Assembly: GCA_965203935.1 (NCBI GenBank)
Contig: OZ241921.1
Location: forward strand, 434,001-498,000
DNA length: 64,000 nt
Direction of reading: 5' to 3'
From: JANQSP01 sp965203935
GTDB lineage: Bacteria; Bdellovibrionota; Bdellovibrionia; Bdellovibrionales; UBA1609
Below the pieces are notes generated by a model that was given only the letters and a program-made list of their open reading frames with translations, did not search any database and was not told the DNA's origin. The position numbers and the translations under genes are program-made. Shown here in pieces: positions 36,718 through 45,108 of the stretch. The number at the start of each line of letters is the position of its first letter. The stretch's first letter is position 1.

Positions 36718-36854
36718 ATATTACATATTTTATTAATATTTCTTGTATTATTTGGTATTCTTTCTTGTATTATTAGGTATTCTTATATGAACATAATATA
36801 ATTGAAAAACACTTTGTCCTTGACCCCCATTTTTAGACGCTAAGGTTATTTTTA

Positions 36855-38054
36855 ATGAAAACATTTTCTTTTTCCTGTTTTGTGGATGCTGTGCTGACTT
36901 ATACCGGAGTTTGCGGACTGATATTGGCGGGTCTGCTTTTTGTTTTGCCTGCTGAGAGCGCCGGTGAAGAGACCACAAATCCTAAAGAATTAAAGCCCTT
37001 TCCGCTTTCTTCTGTGGATAATGAGAAGGAGAATATTCAGCGTCTGGAATCCAGATTGCATGACAATATGATATCGTGGAACCAGTGCCTGCAGTTTTGT
37101 GTTCTCTTTAAGCGAAAGGAAGTGGAAGCGGAAGTGGAATCGGCGCTCAAAGAGTTGCGGATAATAGTCGCTGGAAACACAATATTGCCTGATTCCATTT
37201 TAATAATATTAATGAGAATTGTCTATGCCGACTTTAAAGAAAATATACAGGAAATGGCGATGTACACCTTAGAAGCTGCGGCTAAAAACACAACCTTGCC
37301 TGAAGAAGTAGAACAAAATATAAAGCGGATAATACAAGGTCCTTTTTTGCCTTTAATGAAAGTGCATTTTCTGCGAATTGTGAAGCAACAAATACAAAAC
37401 CACTCCCAGTTTTTTATAGAGATACAAGTTCTTAATAATATTATTTCTAATGATCGGGAAATGATGAATGTGCGTTCTGAGGCTTTGTCTGTTATACAAG
37501 CTTATGCTGAAAAAAAGCCCCTGCCTTTCGCCTCCGTATTTCATCTGGAGAACATTATTCAAGATAAATCTGCAAGGGTTTATTTCAGAAAAAATGCTTT
37601 AGACACTTTTGTAAAAACAATACAAAGTCATCCTGTGTCAGAAAGGCGGTTGAAGGCTTTTGTGGAAATTATAAAAGATAAAAAACAGGAGCATTCTATT
37701 CGGTCATCTTTAATGTTGGCTTTTGTTAAAATAATGGAACATCAAAGTTTGCCGAATTTCTTTTTGCGAGATCTTCGTTTGGTGATATACGACAACACAG
37801 AAAAGATAGTTGTAAGAAGAATTGCGATAGGGGCTTTTATATCCATAGTAAACAGTCCGGGTTTTCATGCAGACATCTCTGTTTTGGAGATATTAAAATA
37901 TATAGTGCGTGAGAATAAAATTTCAGGGTATATCAATGTTAATGAGGCGGGGATAACTATAAAGCGTTTTTATTCCAGTGGCACATTTAAAAAACCATCT
38001 GTTGTTCATTCGGTGTGGGAACAACTAAAAAAGCGGTGTCAGGTGGTTTTTTAA
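36855..38054 (+). CDS. secreted helical-repeat (HEAT/ARM-like) protein
   Basis: Unrecognised. A signal peptide ends around LPAESAG (ATG 36855). The remaining roughly 360 residues are alpha-helical, with recurring segments of about 36-40 residues such as IIVAGNTILPDSILIILM and IIQDKSARVYFRKNALDTF, resembling degenerate HEAT or armadillo units. It ends 11 bp before the aroC start, so the two may be co-transcribed. Similar secreted helical-repeat proteins occur at 23292 in this window. Confidence 0.6.
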   Translation: MKTFSFSCFVDAVLTYTGVCGLILAGLLFVLPAESAGEETTNPKELKPFPLSSVDNEKENIQRLESRLHDNMISWNQCLQFCVLFKRKEVEAEVESALKELRIIVAGNTILPDSILIILMRIVYADFKENIQEMAMYTLEAAAKNTTLPEEVEQNIKRIIQGPFLPLMKVHFLRIVKQQIQNHSQFFIEIQVLNNIISNDREMMNVRSEALSVIQAYAEKKPLPFASVFHLENIIQDKSARVYFRKNALDTFVKTIQSHPVSERRLKAFVEIIKDKKQEHSIRSSLMLAFVKIMEHQSLPNFFLRDLRLVIYDNTEKIVVRRIAIGAFISIVNSPGFHADISVLEILKYIVRENKISGYINVNEAGITIKRFYSSGTFKKPSVVHSVWEQLKKRCQVVF

Positions 38055-38065
38055 CAGGCGGTTTT

Positions 38066-39190
38066 GTGGGCGCAAACACTTTTGGAACTCATTTTCAAAT
38101 CACCACTTTTGGAGAAAGCCACGGCCCGGCTGTAGGGGTGGTGATAGAAGGATGCCCGGCGGGCCTGCCTTTTTCTTTGGAATTAATTAATGAAAAACTA
38201 AATCGCAGAAGACCCGGAAAATTCCCTTGGATCTCAGATCGAAAAGAGCCGGACAGGTTTGAGCTGATAAGTGGAGTGTTTGAGGGCCGGACTTTAGGCA
38301 CCCCCTTAACCTTGCTCATCAAAAACCGGGACTTTAAATCTGAGGATTATGACAGGATTAAGAATAATCCCAGGCCGGGACATGCCGATGATGTTTGGAA
38401 AAATAAATTCGGCCATGCGGATCACCGTGGAGGGGGGCGCGCTTCCGGGCGTGAGACTATAGGCCGTGTGCTAAGCGGGGCTGTGGCGGAAATGTTTTTG
38501 AAAAAGCTCTATGCCGGTTTGCGGGTCACAGCCTTTGCCACACAAATAGGCCCTTTTATCAGAGAGGAAGAAAAACCGTCGGCTTTAGAGTCTTCGGCTT
38601 TAGAGTCTTCGGCTTTAGAGTCTTCGGCTTTAGAGTCTTCGGCTTTAGAGTCTTCGGCTTTAGAGTCTTCGGCTTTAGAGTCTTCGGCTTTAGAGTCTTC
38701 GGCTTTATGGTTTGGCTCAAAAACCAAAGAGGTGGAGAATTTTTTAATCCAAAAAAAAGCTAAAGGCTTAAGCTATGGGGGGACTGTTCAGGTGGTGATT
38801 GAGCAGGCCCCGGCGGGCTTGGGACAGCCGGTTTTTCGAAAACTTAAGTCCGACATGGCTTGTGCTTTTATGAGCATCGGGGCCTGTTATGAAGTGTCTT
38901 TAGGGGAACAGGCAGGCGAAAAAGGGCGGGAGATTAGTTATGAGGAGGGTAGCGCCTTACACAGAGGAAAAACAGCCGGGGTGTATGGAGGAATCCGCGG
39001 AGGCATTTCCACGGGTGAAAAAATTATTTTCCATCTCAAATTCAAGCCTCCCGCTTCTGTGTTGGAGACAGCCAAAAAAGGACGGCACGACCCCTGCATT
39101 GTACCGCGGGCTTTGGTGGTGGTGGAGGCTATGGCTTGGCTGGTGATGGCCGATCATGTTCTTTGGTCCCGTCAGGATCGCGTATCTTAA
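38066..39190 (+). CDS. aroC: chorismate synthase with an internal SALES repeat
   Basis: FMN-dependent last step to chorismate. The GTG at 38066 gives MGANTFGTHFQITTFGESHG, the exact family start; the frame is open further upstream, but that overlaps the preceding gene. RRRPGKFPW, GHADHRGGGRASGRET and GISTGEKI are conserved blocks. The C-terminus has the family's VVVEAMAWLVMAD helix. Residues about 172-211 are eight exact copies of SALES from a 15-bp tandem repeat, placed in a variable region. Without it the enzyme would be about 334 aa. The 3' end overlaps convergent dprA by 62 bp. Confidence 0.93.
   Translation: MGANTFGTHFQITTFGESHGPAVGVVIEGCPAGLPFSLELINEKLNRRRPGKFPWISDRKEPDRFELISGVFEGRTLGTPLTLLIKNRDFKSEDYDRIKNNPRPGHADDVWKNKFGHADHRGGGRASGRETIGRVLSGAVAEMFLKKLYAGLRVTAFATQIGPFIREEEKPSALESSALESSALESSALESSALESSALESSALESSALESSALWFGSKTKEVENFLIQKKAKGLSYGGTVQVVIEQAPAGLGQPVFRKLKSDMACAFMSIGACYEVSLGEQAGEKGREISYEEGSALHRGKTAGVYGGIRGGISTGEKIIFHLKFKPPASVLETAKKGRHDPCIVPRALVVVEAMAWLVMADHVLWSRQDRVS
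38581..38700 (+). repeat. eight perfect 15-bp tandem repeats in aroC
   Basis: The unit GGCTTTAGAGTCTTC is repeated eight times without a mismatch, and a ninth unit is partial. The length is a multiple of three, so copy-number change keeps the frame and lengthens or shortens a Ser-Ala-Leu-Glu-Ser tract. Confidence 0.97.
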
Positions 39191-40061
39191 GGGATTGATA
39201 AAGAGTTTCCAGATCCAGGTAATCCCGGGCCATAAAACAGCCGTCATTGATTAAGCTAAGGCTTCCTCCGTATCCGGCGTACAAGGGGCTTCCCGGCAGG
39301 ACGCTTATAGTGGTTCCGGCATGAAGGGCGTAGCGGGCGGTTACCATTGTGCCGCTCCTGAACTGCGCCTGTGCCACAAGAAGAAGATCAGATAAACCGG
39401 CCAGCACTTTGTTTCTGGTGTGAAAATAAGCTTTTCTCATTTCTGCTGTGGGAGTGAACACACTTACAAAAGCCCCCCCGCCCTGTAAAATCGGGCGCTC
39501 CCATTTTTTTAAGTCCGCCGGGTAATAATTGTTTATCCCGCAGGGGAGAAAACATATCGTGGGCTTTTCGGTGGCAAGGCTTGCAGAGTGCGCTTTTTGA
39601 TCCACTCCTCTGGCGCCCCCGCTCATAACACAAATCTTCTTGTTTCCTTTTTTTAAGAAAGAGTTTAAGTGCATATCCATCCAAAGCAGGGTGTCTTGAT
39701 AAGGATGTCTGCTTCCCACTACAGAAAACAGAAAATGATCTTTCCAGCAGGCTCTTCCCTTCCAGCTGATAAGCGGTGGAGGGTTTTCCACTTTCAGCAA
39801 AGGGGTGGGGTAATCAGGATGAAAGGGCCATGTGGTTTTTATTCCGCCCGCCCGGCATTCTTTGCTCATTTGCTCCGCTTCTTTCCACCAGTTTTTGTGA
39901 CTTCGCAAATAATTTTTGCTTTTCGGGTGGGAGACATATTCAATAAGCCGGTTTGCGTGGGGGATCTCCCGCTGATTTTGAAAAACTTTTTTAAAGTCTT
40001 CAAAGCGCAAGACTTGATTTTGCCAGTGTAAAAAAGCAAGATATTCCAGCCATGAGTTCAT
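39129..40061 (-). CDS. dprA: DNA-processing protein DprA
   Basis: Loads RecA on incoming single-stranded DNA in transformation. The Rossmann-like core reads VVGSRHPYQDTLLWMD, VMSGGARGVDQKAHSASL, ICFLPCGINNYYP and FHTRNKVLAGLSDLLLVAQAQFRSGTMVTARYA. It closes with VLPGSPLYAGYGGSLSLINDG. At 310 aa it matches core DprA without an extra C-terminal winged helix. It is convergent with aroC. With a type IV pilin in the same window, natural competence is plausible. Confidence 0.93.
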   Translation of the reverse strand: MNSWLEYLAFLHWQNQVLRFEDFKKVFQNQREIPHANRLIEYVSHPKSKNYLRSHKNWWKEAEQMSKECRAGGIKTTWPFHPDYPTPLLKVENPPPLISWKGRACWKDHFLFSVVGSRHPYQDTLLWMDMHLNSFLKKGNKKICVMSGGARGVDQKAHSASLATEKPTICFLPCGINNYYPADLKKWERPILQGGGAFVSVFTPTAEMRKAYFHTRNKVLAGLSDLLLVAQAQFRSGTMVTARYALHAGTTISVLPGSPLYAGYGGSLSLINDGCFMARDYLDLETLYQSLKIRDPDGTKEHDRPSPAKP

Positions 40062-40137
40062 ACTGTTTAAACTACATGCAAAATCCGTGCCAAAAAATTA
40101 ACGCGAAGGGGCAAAAACTGTGAAAATCGGCTTTTTG

Positions 40138-40896
40138 TCAGGCTACAAGGGCTTTATAGATAAAACTTGCCCCAAAAAAAAGGCTTTTGTACTCACATTT
40201 GCTGAATAGGTGGGTGTCTTCCATGAGTTTTAACAGCTTGTGTCGAGAAAGAAATTTTAGGGAGGATTTTTGCAAATATTCGTAAGCGGATTTTTGGCCG
40301 GTTAAAAAACCCCCTATACGCGGCACGAGACAGCGAAAATGCAAATAAAAAAAAGGGCGCAAAAAAAATACCGGCTTGTCCCCGGTTTCCAAAATCATAA
40401 CCGCTCCCCCTTTTTTTGTGACACGGGCCATTTCCTTAAGGGTTTTGACAATGTCCTCCACATTCCGCAGGCCGTAGGCGATACAGCACACATCGTAAGT
40501 GTTGTCCGTAAAAGACAGCTCTTGAATATCCCCCGATAGAAACTTAATATTATTTGGCTGTTTTTTTTGATTTTGAGGAAGATCATTTTTATCTGTTTGC
40601 CGGTTTGCTTTGTTTTTTGCGATTTTCAGCATTTCTTCACAAAAATCAAGACCGGTGATCTGGGCTGAAGGGTCAAGTTGTTTTTGAAACTCAAAGGCCA
40701 GGGCGCCGGTGCCGGTGGCCAAGTCCAGAATTTTTCCGTTTAAAGGGGCATTACTCCATTTTACCAGCTTTTTTCTCCAGCCGGTGTCCATTCCAAAAGT
40801 AATGGCTTTGTTGGCTCGGTCGTAATTAAGAGCTATGGAGCTGAATATTTGTTTTATTTCCTCCGGCTGAATTTTTTCTCTTTTATCTTGTTTCAT
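40138..40896 (-). CDS. ubiE: demethylmenaquinone/ubiquinone methyltransferase
   Basis: SAM-dependent C-methylation of the quinone ring (UbiE/MenG). IFSSIALNYDRANKAITFGMD is the family start (about residues 15-36). The SAM site is LDLATGTGALAFEF, and YDVCCIAYGLRNVED with ARVTKKGGAVMILE follows. Length is 252 aa. A nearby isochorismate-synthase-like gene argues for menaquinone, making it MenG in function. A short charged insertion around residues 95-110 is not typical. Confidence 0.9.
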   Translation of the reverse strand: MKQDKREKIQPEEIKQIFSSIALNYDRANKAITFGMDTGWRKKLVKWSNAPLNGKILDLATGTGALAFEFQKQLDPSAQITGLDFCEEMLKIAKNKANRQTDKNDLPQNQKKQPNNIKFLSGDIQELSFTDNTYDVCCIAYGLRNVEDIVKTLKEMARVTKKGGAVMILETGDKPVFFLRPFFYLHFRCLVPRIGGFLTGQKSAYEYLQKSSLKFLSRHKLLKLMEDTHLFSKCEYKSLFFGASFIYKALVA

Positions 40897-40919
40897 AAAT
40901 AATCCTCAAAAATAGCTAT

Positions 40920-41037
40920 AAATTATGTCTGCGAGCAAAGCCAAGCGGTGAAGGTCCAAGGTATTCCGTCCTGAACAAGCTTGGCTTTGCTTGCAGACCA
41001 GCAGTTTAGTAGCCTTTTTCATAGGGGGACTAAACAG
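40920..41037. repeat. palindromic element, left end degraded
   Basis: The stem at 40927-40946 (GTCTGCGAGCAAAGCCAAGC) pairs with 40979-40998, with one G-T wobble. The loop holds GGTGAAGG, CAAGGTATTCCGTCC and GAACAA. The right end TTTTTCATAGGGGGACTA is present. The left CTGTGAAAAAG end is missing. Confidence 0.8.
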
Positions 41038-41802
41038 CTAATTCATAAAGTTTTGCATTTTCCTTATTTGCTTCATGCTTTGTTTAAACTGTGTAAAATT
41101 AAGGGACTGCCTGCCGTCTGAAAGGGCTTTTTCCGGTTCCGGGTGAATTTCCACCATAAGGCCGTTTAGGCCCGCCGCCAGTATAGATAAAGCCATTTTA
41201 CCCACCAACTCCGACTTTCCCGTGCCGTGCGAAGGGTCGGCAATCACCGGGAAAGAAGATTCCCTCTTAGCCACCAAAGCCCCGGCAAGATCCAGGGTGT
41301 TTCTGGTCTCGGTTTCAAAAGTGCGTATGCCCCGCTCACAAAGAATCACCCGCTCGTTTCCGTTTTGGCTTAGGTATTCCGCGGCCATAAGCCATTCCTT
41401 TACCCGGGCGGAAAAAGCTCTTTTAAGCAACACGGGTTTTGCTTGTTTTCCAAGCTCTTTAAGCAGTTCGTAGTTGTACATATTGCGCGCTCCCACTTGA
41501 AATATATCCACCACAGGGGACAGTATATCCATTTGCCGAATGTCTGTTATCTCAGACACAAAATTAAGCTTTTTGTAACAGGCTTTTAACTCCCTCATCC
41601 ATTCCACAGCCTGTTTTCCCCGGCCTTGAAAAGAGCGGTAAGAGGTCCGCAGTTTGTAAATCCCCCCTCTTAAGAAGCAAACATTTTCCTCCTCAAGGAT
41701 TTTTGCTGTTTGATGTATTTGTTCCCGGCTTTCCACAGAGCAGGGGCCTGCGATAACAGTAAACCCGGACTTAAACTGTTTAAAAAGACTTTCCTGTTGC
41801 AT
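41038..41802 (-). CDS. aroF: DAHP synthase (type I-beta/KDO8P-synthase-like)
   Basis: Condenses PEP and erythrose 4-phosphate, the entry step of the shikimate pathway. Blocks seen are FTVIAGPCSVESREQI, FLRGGIYKLRTSYRSFQG, QVGARNMYNYELLKELG, PVLLKRAF and PVIADPSHGTGKSELV. At 254 aa it lacks the N-terminal ferredoxin-like or C-terminal chorismate-mutase regulatory domains found in some relatives, so it may not be feedback inhibited. Palindromic elements flank it on both sides. Confidence 0.92.
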   Translation of the reverse strand: MQQESLFKQFKSGFTVIAGPCSVESREQIHQTAKILEEENVCFLRGGIYKLRTSYRSFQGRGKQAVEWMRELKACYKKLNFVSEITDIRQMDILSPVVDIFQVGARNMYNYELLKELGKQAKPVLLKRAFSARVKEWLMAAEYLSQNGNERVILCERGIRTFETETRNTLDLAGALVAKRESSFPVIADPSHGTGKSELVGKMALSILAAGLNGLMVEIHPEPEKALSDGRQSLNFTQFKQSMKQIRKMQNFMN

Positions 41803-41868
41803 GGCCCCTCACGGATTTTCGCGATTATTCCAGTATCTGCTTATACCAAGTATTTGCGTATATTCAAT

Positions 41869-41991
41869 TATTTAGTAGCCTGTGAAAAACTCTACGTCAT
41901 TCCCGCGTATTGCTGGAATCCACGCCTGTTTTGGGGCACAATAAGTCATGTTTTGTTGCAACAGACTTTTTCACACCCGACTATTTAGTAG
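41869..41991. repeat. element without central hairpin, 10-bp direct repeats
   Basis: The direct repeat tatttagtag occurs at 41869-41878 and 41982-41991. The ends are CCTGTGAAAAAC and CTTTTTCACACCCGAC. The interior has CGTATTGCTGGAATCCA, shared with the copy at 58370-58459, instead of the constant-loop stem. This suggests a second subfamily using the same ends. Confidence 0.75.
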
Positions 41992-42130
41992 CCCGTGAAA
42001 AAGCTCTTGTTGTTTGTCTATATGCACAGTCTTAAGCGGTGAGGGTCCAAGGTATTCCGTCCCGAACAAGCTTAAGACTGTGCATACAGGACCTTAAATA
42101 TAGCCTGTTTCACACCCGACTATTTAGTCT
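41982..42130. repeat. palindromic element in tandem with the previous copy
   Basis: It shares tatttagt with the preceding element and ends with the same 8-mer at 42121-42128. The stem 42021-42037 (TATGCACAGTCTTAAGC) pairs perfectly with 42070-42086. The loop is GGTGAGGG...CAAGGTATTCCGTCC...GAACAA. Confidence 0.87.
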
Positions 42131-42183
42131 GTTTAAAACCTTATTGTTGATATACCGCGTGGCGCTGTGTTGCAATCAGTAAC

Positions 42184-43281
42184 ATGAATCAGAAAAAGCG
42201 ACACTTAGCCGGTCTTCACAAAAATCAGTTGGAAAAACAGGGTTTTTTGCTGGAAATATCCCCAGGCCGGTATTTGTTGGGAGAAGGGCCTTTTTGCGCA
42301 GAAAGGGAGCCTGCTCCCGGTAAGTGGAGTCTTTTTCATCCTCCTTTTTTTTTCTTTCCCCCTTTTCAAAAAAATAAAAAGCCTTATTGGTATATACCTT
42401 CGGTTGCCACAGTTTTTTCCAAAAAAGAGCTTTTAGCTTTTCTGCCACAGCAAAAGCTGAAGTCCCCTCCGCTTTCATCTTTTACCGGTCTGCTCTGGAA
42501 AAAGCCTCATTTTAATTCTTTTCAAGAAGTGTTTTTTAAAATTAAGGAACAAATAAAAAAAAACAACATTCAAAAAGCTGTTCCGGTTTTTTTTGAAACA
42601 GCGGATTTTCCTTTGGATAAAAAAAACATATTAACTTTGATTCACCTTCTGATTGCAGGCTCTAATGAAAGTCACGGGGTGAATTACGCTTTTTGGTCGG
42701 GCGCTAAGGCCCTTATCGGCCGCACGCCGGAGTATCTTTTTCGAAAACAAGGGCTTTATGTGCAAACAATGGCTTTAGCCGGTACAGCCCGGGGGGGCGG
42801 GCATAACTTGCTTAAAGATCCTAAAGAAAAATGGGAGCATAAGCTGGTGGTAAAACAGATTACAAACCTTCTTCATCCTTTGGGGGATCTTCGTAAGTCG
42901 TCATCTTATATATATTCCACCGGAAAACTTAGGCATTTACGAACGGATTTTAAATTAAAATTAAAAAAAGATATTTCTTTTCAAAAGCTTTGCCTTCTGC
43001 TCCATCCCACCCCCGCCCTTGGGGGCTTTCCCCGGTCCCCGGCTTTAAAGCTTTTGTTTGATCTTCAGGAAAAAACAAGCCCCAGATTTTTTTTTGGCGC
43101 GCCCTTTGGGGTGGTAAAAGGGGACAAAGCTTTTTGTGTAGTGGCCATCCGCAATGTTCAATTTAACAAAGACAAAGCTTATATAGGCTCCGGCTCCGGC
43201 TTGGTGAAAGAAAGCCAAATAGCACGCGAATGGCAAGAATTAAGCAAAAAACGCAGGTTCATAAAAGATATATTATTTTAA
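42184..43281 (+). CDS. chorismate-binding enzyme, probably isochorismate synthase
   Basis: Member of the MenF/TrpE/PabB family. The C-terminal chorismate-binding core includes MALAGTARGGG, the segment LLHPTPALGGFPRSPAL and the metal/substrate block YIGSGSGLVKESQIAREWQE. The LHPTPALGG form is typical of isochorismate synthases. The N-terminal 110 residues are poorly conserved. Length is 365 aa. With menG nearby, a menaquinone role is likely, but no other men gene is in the window and anthranilate or aminodeoxychorismate synthase cannot be fully excluded. Confidence 0.75.
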   Translation: MNQKKRHLAGLHKNQLEKQGFLLEISPGRYLLGEGPFCAEREPAPGKWSLFHPPFFFFPPFQKNKKPYWYIPSVATVFSKKELLAFLPQQKLKSPPLSSFTGLLWKKPHFNSFQEVFFKIKEQIKKNNIQKAVPVFFETADFPLDKKNILTLIHLLIAGSNESHGVNYAFWSGAKALIGRTPEYLFRKQGLYVQTMALAGTARGGGHNLLKDPKEKWEHKLVVKQITNLLHPLGDLRKSSSYIYSTGKLRHLRTDFKLKLKKDISFQKLCLLLHPTPALGGFPRSPALKLLFDLQEKTSPRFFFGAPFGVVKGDKAFCVVAIRNVQFNKDKAYIGSGSGLVKESQIAREWQELSKKRRFIKDILF

Positions 43282-43420
43282 TTTCAAACCTGCCTAAAAT
43301 CCAAATCCCAACACCCAAAAATCTTTTTTTTTAGCCTTTAAAGACTTGTCAAACATGTCTCACTCAAAGGTTTTTGTTTTAAAAGTAATAACAACAAGTT
43401 CAAAGCTTTTTTACAGCGGA

Positions 43421-44170
43421 TTATTGAGAGTTTAAATTATTAAAAAAACTTTTAACTGTTTTAATTACTGTATTTAACACATGAAGTTCGTTTACTGAAA
43501 TGCGAAATTCCACCCGTCGTCTAAGTTTGCGACATCTCACACTGTTATGTACACATTCTTTTGTTGGTTTGCTGGAAGACAAGCCATTTGCAGTTAGTGT
43601 TTTCATCATCCAATTATTTATATTTATTTTTATGTTATTGAGATTTACACAGTACTGTAAAACAGATCTGGTTCTGTCTTGTGATAATTTCATATTTTTA
43701 AAATAAGCGTCTTTTTTCGATAATGCTCCTTTCCATTCTTTAGATGTATGTCCTTCTATTCTCACTTCATTTATTTCTTTTCGCAAGTTATATAATATCT
43801 TAAAATATCTGGGGCAAAAATCAGATAAAATATTTTTAAACTCTTTTTTTATCATACTGCTTCCCGCGTTAAACATAATATCAGGAGATAAAAACCTTAT
43901 CGTTAAAGAGTTGTCTTGTGGAATAATTGCATTCCATTTTTTTAAATCATATTGAAATTCTGTTTTAAGCCTCTTTGCAATTATTTCTTTGTAGTTTTTA
44001 TGTTTTTCAGTAATTTTATCAATTTGCTCAATAGACTCTTTAGATTTTTTTATACGTTCTGCACTGTCTTTTTGAACTTGATTCATATAAAGGATAGAGA
44101 TAAACAAGAAGACCATCATCAGCCCTGTCATCATATCAGAAATACTAATCCATTCTTTTGTGGATTTCAT
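43421..44170 (-). CDS. ZorB-like MotB/OmpA-type motor protein
   Basis: Stator-like B subunit. After a short cytoplasmic tail comes a single membrane helix, ISISDMMTGLMMVFLFISI, with the conserved proton-path Asp near residue 13. A helical linker follows, and then a periplasmic OmpA/MotB-like peptidoglycan-binding domain (about 85-245) with EVRIEGHTSKEWKG. WISISDxMxGLMMVF is the usual ZorB form rather than flagellar MotB. No flagellar genes are nearby. It is the third gene of a three-gene unit with an HNH nuclease and a ZorA-like protein; the gap to the HNH gene is 23 bp. Confidence 0.8.
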   Translation of the reverse strand: MKSTKEWISISDMMTGLMMVFLFISILYMNQVQKDSAERIKKSKESIEQIDKITEKHKNYKEIIAKRLKTEFQYDLKKWNAIIPQDNSLTIRFLSPDIMFNAGSSMIKKEFKNILSDFCPRYFKILYNLRKEINEVRIEGHTSKEWKGALSKKDAYFKNMKLSQDRTRSVLQYCVNLNNIKININNWMMKTLTANGLSSSKPTKECVHNSVRCRKLRRRVEFRISVNELHVLNTVIKTVKSFFNNLNSQ

Positions 44171-44193
44171 AACTTACTCCTTTGATTCAGACC

Positions 44194-45108
44194 CTAAGTT
44201 TTAGGGCAGTCACTATTTAAGTATTCTTCGTATCTTTTGCTTTTTTTTATATGGCTGTGATTATGTTCTTCAGAGTGGCATTTAATACATAACACTTTTA
44301 GATTTTCAGTAATGTTGTTTCTTTTATCTGCATTAATATGATGAGTATCTAAAAATTTTCTGCACTCTGAATTGGAAAAATCTTTTTTACAAAAAGAACA
44401 TATATATTGCCCTCTTTCTTTTATCATACGGGAAATCTTAGGCCAACTGTTTGTGTAAATGTTGGGCACAGTACAATCATCTAATGATATATCTGAAAAA
44501 CCTAAATGTTTTATTGGTTTTTCTATATATTCTTTTAACGGGAAGCTTTGTTTTGTCTTTTGAAAGTTAAATTGCTTATTATACATTGTAAGGCAAAAAG
44601 AGCATACTGTAAGAGACTTCTCCCATTCTTTTTTGCCTTTTATTAAAAAAAATCTCCCGGTTTTTCGGCTGGATGCTTTGTATCTGTGTTTTTTACCTTT
44701 GTCCAGCATTTCTTTTATTTTTTCGCAACTATAGATATGAAACCTGGGGTGACCCCAGTTTTCCCGCCAAGAGGAAATATCCACAATATGAATTATAGTT
44801 TTTCTAATAGAACCATCTTTTAAAACAGTAATCAACTCTCCATTATTAGTTGACAGTATATCCGGTATGTTTATGTCCAGACCTTCATTTTCAAATTGCT
44901 GTTTTTCTTCTTCAATTTCTGTGGGTGAGAAGCTTGTAATGCCAAACTTTTTTACAGATTCCACAAGAGATTGAAATTTATTTAAATGAAATGGCTTGAT
45001 TTTTTTTACCTCCTGTTTGTGTCTTTTTATACTATCGCATATAGATCTTTTTTTACTTAGGAGATAATTTTGATAAAAGCTCCCCAAATTTTTGTAAATA
45101 AGCTTCAT
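44194..45108 (-). CDS. HNH endonuclease of the Zorya-like module
   Basis: A 304-aa protein. The C-terminal HNH fold is clear: YICSFCKKDFSNSEC, then DTHHINADKRNNITENLKVLCIKCHSEEHNH, split here as LDTHHINADK and NLKVLCIKCHSEEH. An extra CSFC pair near residue 168 suggests a second zinc site. The ATG at 45108 overlaps the ZorA-like stop by 56 bp. In type II Zorya the effector ZorE is an HNH nuclease encoded after zorB; here it lies between A and B. It is probably the DNA-degrading effector. Confidence 0.75.
   Translation of the reverse strand: MKLIYKNLGSFYQNYLLSKKRSICDSIKRHKQEVKKIKPFHLNKFQSLVESVKKFGITSFSPTEIEEEKQQFENEGLDINIPDILSTNNGELITVLKDGSIRKTIIHIVDISSWRENWGHPRFHIYSCEKIKEMLDKGKKHRYKASSRKTGRFFLIKGKKEWEKSLTVCSFCLTMYNKQFNFQKTKQSFPLKEYIEKPIKHLGFSDISLDDCTVPNIYTNSWPKISRMIKERGQYICSFCKKDFSNSECRKFLDTHHINADKRNNITENLKVLCIKCHSEEHNHSHIKKSKRYEEYLNSDCPKT

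Noticed and set aside
38509..38727. Minus-strand open frame over the aroC repeat
   Set aside because: It only reads the complement of the 15-bp tandem repeat (KAEDS units). aroC on the plus strand is an unmistakable gene.
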